64,000 nt of DNA from the NCBI GenBank assembly GCA_020443345.1, contig JAGRIH010000037.1, positions 117,767 through 181,766 on the forward strand. Reading direction: 5' to 3'. Position numbers and translations under genes: made by a program. The notes below the pieces were generated by a model. That model saw only the letters and a list, made by a program, of their open reading frames with translations. It did no database searches and was not told where the DNA came from. This DNA comes from Halioglobus sp. (lineage in GTDB: Bacteria > Pseudomonadota > Gammaproteobacteria > Pseudomonadales > Halieaceae). How positions within the stretch are numbered: position 1 is the stretch's first letter; each line of letters starts with the position of its first letter. Positions 59,041 to 64,000 of this stretch are shown here, piece after piece.

Positions 59041-60063
59041 TCACGGGTCGTCACCGACGGCGTAGAACAGGCAATCGGACTGCGCAATGGCCGCGTTGTT
59101 GGTGATCATGAACAGCTTCAGGGGCTGCGCCGGATACAGGTTGCCGTCCTCGATGCGCACCAGTTCGCTCACCGCGCAGCGACCGGAGGCATCCAGCGCG
59201 GTAAACAGGCCGCGCGCCTCGCCGTTGGCCCAGCCCAGGAGGGTGTCGGGGCGCACCCCGCCAAAATTGTGGTGTTCGATGTCGGGTTTCAGCGTGATGT
59301 CGTAGCTGGCGCTCGGCGCCTCCGCATACGTCAGCGTGACGTGTTCCTTCAGTTCCAGCCGGATCGGGTCGCGCAGCAACTCCAGCCCCCAGTCGGTGTC
59401 GTCCACCGGCCGCAGTACCGTGGCCGCCTCGAAGTAGCGGCACAGCCCCTCCCAGGCCAGTTCGTGGGCGGCATCGTCCAGGCGCCCGCCGACTTCCACC
59501 GTCACCGTGGGACAGGTTTCCTCGCTGATCTCCATCAGCGCGCCCAGATCCAGATTGGAGATAATCAGCCGCTGGGTAAACAGGGACACCAGCGCATCGT
59601 GCTGCCGGTCCATGTAGGTGCACACTCCGAAAGAGGGGCCCGAGCCGGAGGTGTTGTGCATGTCCACCACGGCCTCCGGCGCGTGCAGGTGCAGGATTTC
59701 CAGTATCTCCTGGGCCAGTTCACCCTGGGCATCGTCAAACGGCGGGCGGAAACAGCGGTTGAGGTCGCGCGCCCGCGGCAGCATGCGATGGCTGAACAGC
59801 GGCGGCGCCAGCGCCGCCGCTACCGAGGCGACGATGCACACCACGTTGACGGCCGGCCGGCGGCCGGATTTCAGGTAGCGCAGCAGCGCCATGACGCCGG
59901 AGGGCTCATTGCCGTGCAGCAGGGTGACCAGCGCCCGCGTGCGCGCGCTGTCGCGGCCCTCGAACAAAATGCAGGCGGGGCCGTCCAGCACCTGCAGAAA
60001 TTCCGCCACGGTGTTGCCGAAGTCCGCCGGCGAGGGGTTGCGGATAAAGGTGAAGCGTCTCAT
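59041..60063 (-). CDS. Succinylglutamate desuccinylase/aspartoacylase-family metallohydrolase
   Basis: 340 residues from ATG 60063, overlapping the stop of the ligase gene upstream by four bases (ATGA). Zinc ligands of the AstE/AspA (M14-like) fold are His and Glu in TLLHGNEPSGVMALL and His in VVDMHNTSGSGPSFG. RARDLNRCF and VTVEVGG are further family blocks. It likely removes an acyl group from an N-acyl amino acid or peptide. Pairing with a GCS2-type ligase suggests a role with a gamma-glutamyl or amide compound (inference). The same frame is open further upstream but that part is antisense to the ligase. Confidence 0.85.
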   Translation of the reverse strand: MRRFTFIRNPSPADFGNTVAEFLQVLDGPACILFEGRDSARTRALVTLLHGNEPSGVMALLRYLKSGRRPAVNVVCIVASVAAALAPPLFSHRMLPRARDLNRCFRPPFDDAQGELAQEILEILHLHAPEAVVDMHNTSGSGPSFGVCTYMDRQHDALVSLFTQRLIISNLDLGALMEISEETCPTVTVEVGGRLDDAAHELAWEGLCRYFEAATVLRPVDDTDWGLELLRDPIRLELKEHVTLTYAEAPSASYDITLKPDIEHHNFGGVRPDTLLGWANGEARGLFTALDASGRCAVSELVRIEDGNLYPAQPLKLFMITNNAAIAQSDCLFYAVGDDP

Positions 60064-61553
60064 ACCGGCCACTCGGCGACGGGCACATTGCGGGCGCTGT
60101 GCATCATATATAGCTCCAGTAACTCGTGCAGGGCATGCTGCAGTGGTCGGTCCCGGCGCAGACGGGACAGCACCTGCTGCTGCCAGATGGCGCCGCTTGC
60201 GCGTCGCTGCAAACGCCGCTCGATCACATCGAGGTAGCACTGCGCCTCCGCGGCATCGATGCCAATGCGCGCCAGGCCGTCCGCGGCCAGCGGCAGCAGG
60301 TCCCTGATTATGGCGCACACCGGCTGCTCGCGGTAGCCCGACTGCCGCGGCGTGGGCCAGATCAAGCGGGCGTTTAGGCCGTGCTGCGCCGCGCGGTAAA
60401 AGTTGTATTCGGCCAGGTTGAACGGCAGTGCGGGCAGCAGCGATTCCAGCGCGGGGCGCAGCCCCTCGGCCAGACCGATCAGCAGGGCGGCGTTGGCCAC
60501 CATGTCCCGCGCCGTGGGACCGGCGGGCAGCGAGCGCATCTCGATGCGCAGGTGACCGCCGTCCACATTGTCGTACACCGGGCGGTTCCACAGCCACACG
60601 GTGCTCTGGTGCAGGCGCAGTTCGGCCAGCGGCGGCGCCGCACCGAGCCCATCCGCGCGCGCCGCTTCCCGCGCCGGCGGGCGTGCGGCGCACAGCGGCA
60701 GCAGGGGCGGATAGATGCGCACCACCTCGCGGAACAGTTCCAGCGCATCGCGCCGGACCCAGCCCTGGCCAAAATTCACCCGGGCCGGCGCGCGCCAGCC
60801 ATAGCGGTCCCCCCGGCGCGTATCGATGGACTGCTTGAACAGCGGCACGCGGGTCTCGTGCCACAGACTGTGTCCGAACAGGGTGGGCGAATTGGCCGCC
60901 ACGGCGAGCGCCAGCGGAGTGGCCAGTTGCATCGCGTTGAAGGTGTCGGCAAAGTGCGCCGGCGCCACCCGGTAGTGCACCTGGAACGAGGTGTTGGCAC
61001 CCTCCAGGGTAATATCCGCCATTTCCAGGCGCAGCGGATCCAGCCCGTCGATATCGATGCGGAACTGGCCGCCGCGCCGGCGCAGCAACTGGGCGACGAG
61101 CGCGTGGTAGCGCTTGCGATCCGTGATGCAGTGCGCGCCGAAATCGGAGGGGCGCAGGGTGGGGAGAATCCCGATCGATACCAGCCGCCCGCCCAGCCCG
61201 GCCGCCGCCGCCCGCCCCCGCTCCAGTTTGTGCAGCAGCTCGCGCTCGGTGGCGCGCAGGGGCCGCGCGTGCAGCGCGTAGGGGGTCAGATTGTATTCCA
61301 GGTTGTAGCGGTTTAACTCCAGGGTGAGCTGGGGGTCGTCGGCGCGCTCCAGAATCTCGTGATTGGCGTGCAGGGGTCTGCCCGCGGCATCGACGATATA
61401 CAGCTCCAGTTCCGCCCCCAGCGAGCCCGGGCCCTGCCCGAAACCGGGGCGCTCCAGCAACTGCTGCAGGGCTTGCAGGTTGTCCTCCAGCCGGGCGCGA
61501 AAGGCCGCGTAATCCGCTGGGGAAAACTCGCTTCTGTCGATCTCTATGCCCAC
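60060..61553 (-). CDS. GCS2-type glutamate-cysteine ligase/carboxylate-amine ligase
   Basis: 497 residues from GTG 61553. The N-terminal glutamate/ATP-binding region is PGSLGAELELYIVDAAGRPL, followed by LTLELNRYNLEYNLTP and a long substrate-binding core (DITLEGANTSFQVHYRV, ANSPTLFGHSLWHETRVPLFKQ). Further block: GGHLRIEMRSLPAGPTARDMVANAALLIGL. This matches the GCS2 family, including YbdK-like ligases whose true substrate is often not cysteine. It is co-translated with the deacylase downstream. Confidence 0.84.
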   Translation of the reverse strand: MGIEIDRSEFSPADYAAFRARLEDNLQALQQLLERPGFGQGPGSLGAELELYIVDAAGRPLHANHEILERADDPQLTLELNRYNLEYNLTPYALHARPLRATERELLHKLERGRAAAAGLGGRLVSIGILPTLRPSDFGAHCITDRKRYHALVAQLLRRRGGQFRIDIDGLDPLRLEMADITLEGANTSFQVHYRVAPAHFADTFNAMQLATPLALAVAANSPTLFGHSLWHETRVPLFKQSIDTRRGDRYGWRAPARVNFGQGWVRRDALELFREVVRIYPPLLPLCAARPPAREAARADGLGAAPPLAELRLHQSTVWLWNRPVYDNVDGGHLRIEMRSLPAGPTARDMVANAALLIGLAEGLRPALESLLPALPFNLAEYNFYRAAQHGLNARLIWPTPRQSGYREQPVCAIIRDLLPLAADGLARIGIDAAEAQCYLDVIERRLQRRASGAIWQQQVLSRLRRDRPLQHALHELLELYMMHSARNVPVAEWPV

Positions 61554-61622
61554 CGCGCGCCCCTGCTAGAGGGGCCGCGCAACCACTGGCGGAACACGAC
61601 TACAGCCCGGGGGTCGACGGAT

Positions 61623-62996
61623 TCAGTCAGTGGCGGCTCCTGTCAGGCGATAGGGATCGAGCAGTTTCTCCAGCGTCTCGCGGGACAGTTCGGTCTGCTG
61701 GGCCGCGACGTCCAGCACCGCTCGCCCCTCGGCGTAGGCGCGCTTGGCGATGGCCGCGGCCGCCTCGTAGCCGATCTGTGCGTTCAGGGCGGTCACCAGT
61801 ATCGGGTTGCTCGCCAGGGCGCGCTGCACCTGCTCGGAATTGACGCTGAAGCCGGCGACCGTGCGGCCAGTCGCGGCGCACGCGCCGGCCAGCAAGTCGC
61901 AGCCGCCCAGCAGTTTATCCGCGATCAGCGGCAGCATGACATTGAGCTGAAAGTTGCCCGACTGCGCCGCCAACGCTAGCGCTGCATCGTTGCCCGTGAT
62001 CTCCGCCACCACCATCAGTACGGCTTCGGGCAGCACCGGGTTGACCTTGCCCGGCATGATGGATGAACCCGGCTGCAGCGGCTCCAGCCGGATTTCCGCC
62101 AGCCCCGCGAGCGGCCCGGAGGACATCCAGCGCAGGTCGCTGTTGATTTTCGCCAGCACCGTGGCCAGTGCCCGCAGACAGGCGGAGCACTCCAGCGCCA
62201 CATCCTGCCCCGCCATGCGCGCAAAGGCGTTGTCGGCGACGGTAAACGGCTGCCCCAGTAACTGGGTGAGCTGCGCCACCAGCGCCGCGGCAAAACCGTC
62301 GGGTACATTGACGCCGGTGCCCACGGCCGAGCCGCCGATGGGCAGCGCGCGCAAGCGCGGCTGCAGATCGCTAAAGCGCGCCTCGCACTCGTGCAACTGG
62401 CTGACCCATGCGCCCAGTTCCTGGCCGAAGGTCAAGGGCATGGCATCCATGAGATGGGTGCGCCCGGTCTTGGTCACCGTGCGCAGCTCCTCGGCGCGCG
62501 TGCCGATGCCCGCCGCCAGTTGCCGCAGTGCCGGCAGCAGGCGCTCTTCCAGCGCCACCGCCGCGGACACCTGGATCGTCGAGGGAATCACGTCGTTGCT
62601 GCTCTGGCTGCAGTTGACGTGGTCGTTGGGGTGCACCTGCCGCCCGCAGCGTGCCGCGGCGAGCCGCGCCAGCACCTCGTTCATATTCATGTTGGTGCTG
62701 GTGCCCGATCCGGTCTGGAATACCGATACCGGGAACTGGTCTGCGTGCCCCCCGGCGGCCACCGCCGCCGCGCACTGCTCCAGCGCCTCGGCAATGTCGG
62801 CCGCCAGCACCCCGCACTCGCGGTTAGCCCGGGCGGCGGCGGCCTTGAGCTGCGCCAGACAGGTAATGAAACCCTCCGGCATGCGCCGGGTGCCGATGCG
62901 GAAATTATCCACAGCCCGCTGGGTTTGCGCGCCGTATAGCGCATCGCCCGGCACCTGCACCTCGCCCATGCTGTCACGCTCTGTTCGAAAAGTCAT
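61623..62996 (-). CDS. fumC: Fumarate hydratase class II
   Basis: 457 residues, the usual FumC length. Family signatures are FQTGSGTSTNMNMNEV, HPNDHVNCSQSSNDVIPST, TGRTHLMDAMPLTFGQE and the catalytic signature GSSIMPGKVNPVLPE with its Ser loop. It interconverts fumarate and L-malate in the TCA cycle and needs no iron. ATG 62996 has an AGGAGG site. It diverges from acnA, another TCA-cycle gene, across a 94-base promoter region. Confidence 0.96.
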   Translation of the reverse strand: MTFRTERDSMGEVQVPGDALYGAQTQRAVDNFRIGTRRMPEGFITCLAQLKAAAARANRECGVLAADIAEALEQCAAAVAAGGHADQFPVSVFQTGSGTSTNMNMNEVLARLAAARCGRQVHPNDHVNCSQSSNDVIPSTIQVSAAVALEERLLPALRQLAAGIGTRAEELRTVTKTGRTHLMDAMPLTFGQELGAWVSQLHECEARFSDLQPRLRALPIGGSAVGTGVNVPDGFAAALVAQLTQLLGQPFTVADNAFARMAGQDVALECSACLRALATVLAKINSDLRWMSSGPLAGLAEIRLEPLQPGSSIMPGKVNPVLPEAVLMVVAEITGNDAALALAAQSGNFQLNVMLPLIADKLLGGCDLLAGACAATGRTVAGFSVNSEQVQRALASNPILVTALNAQIGYEAAAAIAKRAYAEGRAVLDVAAQQTELSRETLEKLLDPYRLTGAATD

Positions 62997-63090
62997 TTTG
63001 CAATCCTCCTGCTATAGTTAGCTAGCATAGCGTCATTTTTGCGGCTGTGCCTGCCAGCAGCCGCTGCCACCACCTCAGGAGGAGCCCGGA

Positions 63091-64000
63091 ATGAGCACCC
63101 GCTACAGTCAGGAACAGGAGCTGCAGGTAAACGGCAAGTGCTACCATATTTTCCCCTTCGACGGCCTGGGCGAGGGCAACACGGCGCAGACCCTGCCCTA
63201 CACCCTGAAGCTGCTGCTGGAGAACCTGCTGCGCCACGGCGCCGAGGCGTTCGTGAGCGATGCCGATATCGAGGCGCTGGCCAACTGGGACCCCGCCGCC
63301 GCGCCCTCCCAGGAAATCGCCTTTGTACCGGCCCGCGTGCTGCTGCAGGATTTTACCGGGGTGCCGGCCATCGTCGATTTGGCCGTGATGCGCGACGCCA
63401 TGCTGGAGCTGGGCGGCGAGCCCGGCAAAATCAACCCGCTCTCGCCGGTGGAACTGGTTATCGACCACTCGGTCATGGTGGACCATTTCGGCAGCCAGGA
63501 GGCGCTGCAGCGCAATACCGCCATCGAGATCCAGCGCAACCTGGAACGCTACCAGTTCCTGCGCTGGGGGCAGCAGGCCTTCGACAACTTCCAGGTGGTG
63601 CCGCCGGGCACCGGCATCGTGCACCAGGTCAACCTCGAATACCTGGCCCGGGGCGTGTTCAGCGCCGAGCGCGACGGTCGCACACTGGCCTATCCCGACA
63701 CGCTGGTGGGGACCGATTCCCACACCACCATGATCAACGGCCTGGGCGTGCTCGGCTGGGGCGTGGGCGGCATCGAGGCGGAAGCGGCCATGCTGGGTCA
63801 GCCGGTGACCATGCTGATACCCCAGGTGGTGGGCTTTCGCCTGTCGGGAGAGCTCGCCGAGGGGGCCACCGCTACCGACCTGGTGCTCACGGTGACGGAG
63901 CAGTTGCGCGCCCACGGCGTGGTGGGCAAGTTTGTCGAATTTTACGGCCCGGGACTGCAGCACCTGAGCCTGGCCGATCGCGCCACCATCGCCAACATGG
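63091..64000 (+). CDS. acnA: Aconitate hydratase A (5' part; runs off the window)
   Basis: The first 303 residues are visible from ATG 63091, preceded by AGGAGG. The N-terminus matches the AcnA/IRP type: [84 protein letters not shown] and [36 protein letters not shown]. The iron-sulphur cysteines of the later part lie outside the window. It isomerises citrate to isocitrate. Confidence 0.96.
   Translation, partial: MSTRYSQEQELQVNGKCYHIFPFDGLGEGNTAQTLPYTLKLLLENLLRHGAEAFVSDADIEALANWDPAAAPSQEIAFVPARVLLQDFTGVPAIVDLAVMRDAMLELGGEPGKINPLSPVELVIDHSVMVDHFGSQEALQRNTAIEIQRNLERYQFLRWGQQAFDNFQVVPPGTGIVHQVNLEYLARGVFSAERDGRTLAYPDTLVGTDSHTTMINGLGVLGWGVGGIEAEAAMLGQPVTMLIPQVVGFRLSGELAEGATATDLVLTVTEQLRAHGVVGKFVEFYGPGLQHLSLADRATIANM

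Noticed and set aside
60064..60864. N-terminal extension of the AstE/AspA-like gene
   Set aside because: It is antisense-like sequence within the glutamate-cysteine ligase gene. ATG 60063 overlaps the ligase stop in the normal coupled manner.

Overview
The window is about 64 kb of high-GC gammaproteobacterial DNA. The gene families (AcnA/FumC, RecA/RecX with a LexA box, OprI/Lpp-type lipoprotein, XrtA/PEP-CTERM exopolysaccharide genes) suggest a marine Cellvibrionales/Halieaceae-like bacterium. That placement is inference; no rRNA gene is present to test it. No insertion sequence, phage, CRISPR array or tRNA was recognised.

Region 1 (1-23.8 kb) is part of an exosortase-A (XrtA/PEP-CTERM) exopolysaccharide locus. 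It holds an HprK-like kinase / PqqD-like / nucleotidyltransferase triad, UDP-sugar dehydrogenase and epimerase genes (TviB/TviC type), the PrsK-PrsR two-component pair, the exosortase-associated acyltransferase, a low-molecular-weight tyrosine phosphatase, an O-antigen-ligase-like polymerase, a heparinase-like lyase, a trypsin-like protease, the AMP-ligase and PLP-decarboxylase pair, the PrsT TPR lipoprotein and the EpsB-type sugar transferase. The exosortase itself is not in the window and is expected to the left.

Region 2 (23.8-31.6 kb) is housekeeping: RecQ, ArfB, two L,D-transpeptidases, an Lpp-like lipoprotein, RecX and RecA.

Region 3 (31.6-41.1 kb) is a phospho-signalling island: a triple-FHA membrane protein, a membrane protein with an unnamed C-terminal domain, a PP2C phosphatase, a Hanks-type kinase, a caspase-fold lipoprotein and a 61-residue Cys-containing peptide behind a sigma-54 promoter.

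Region 4 (41.2-56.1 kb) is the most interesting part. It looks like a dedicated double-glycine-leader export system. One minus-strand operon encodes a TolC/NodT outer-membrane channel, a double-FHA membrane protein, an HlyD adaptor, a parvulin isomerase, a C39-peptidase ABC exporter with two N-terminal cNMP-binding domains, and a sigma-54 activator. Six small proteins with GG-type leaders flank the operon, in paired cassettes on each side plus two singletons. Near-consensus -24/-12 promoters precede both cassettes, one singleton and the Cys peptide of region 3. The FHA protein of the export operon shares a roughly 190-residue C-terminal domain, almost without gaps, with the membrane protein of the phospho-signalling island, so the two regions probably form one system.

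Region 5 (56.4-64 kb) holds a cNMP-binding patatin phospholipase, a single-FHA protein, an AstE/AspA-like deacylase with a GCS2-type glutamate-cysteine ligase, FumC and the start of AcnA.
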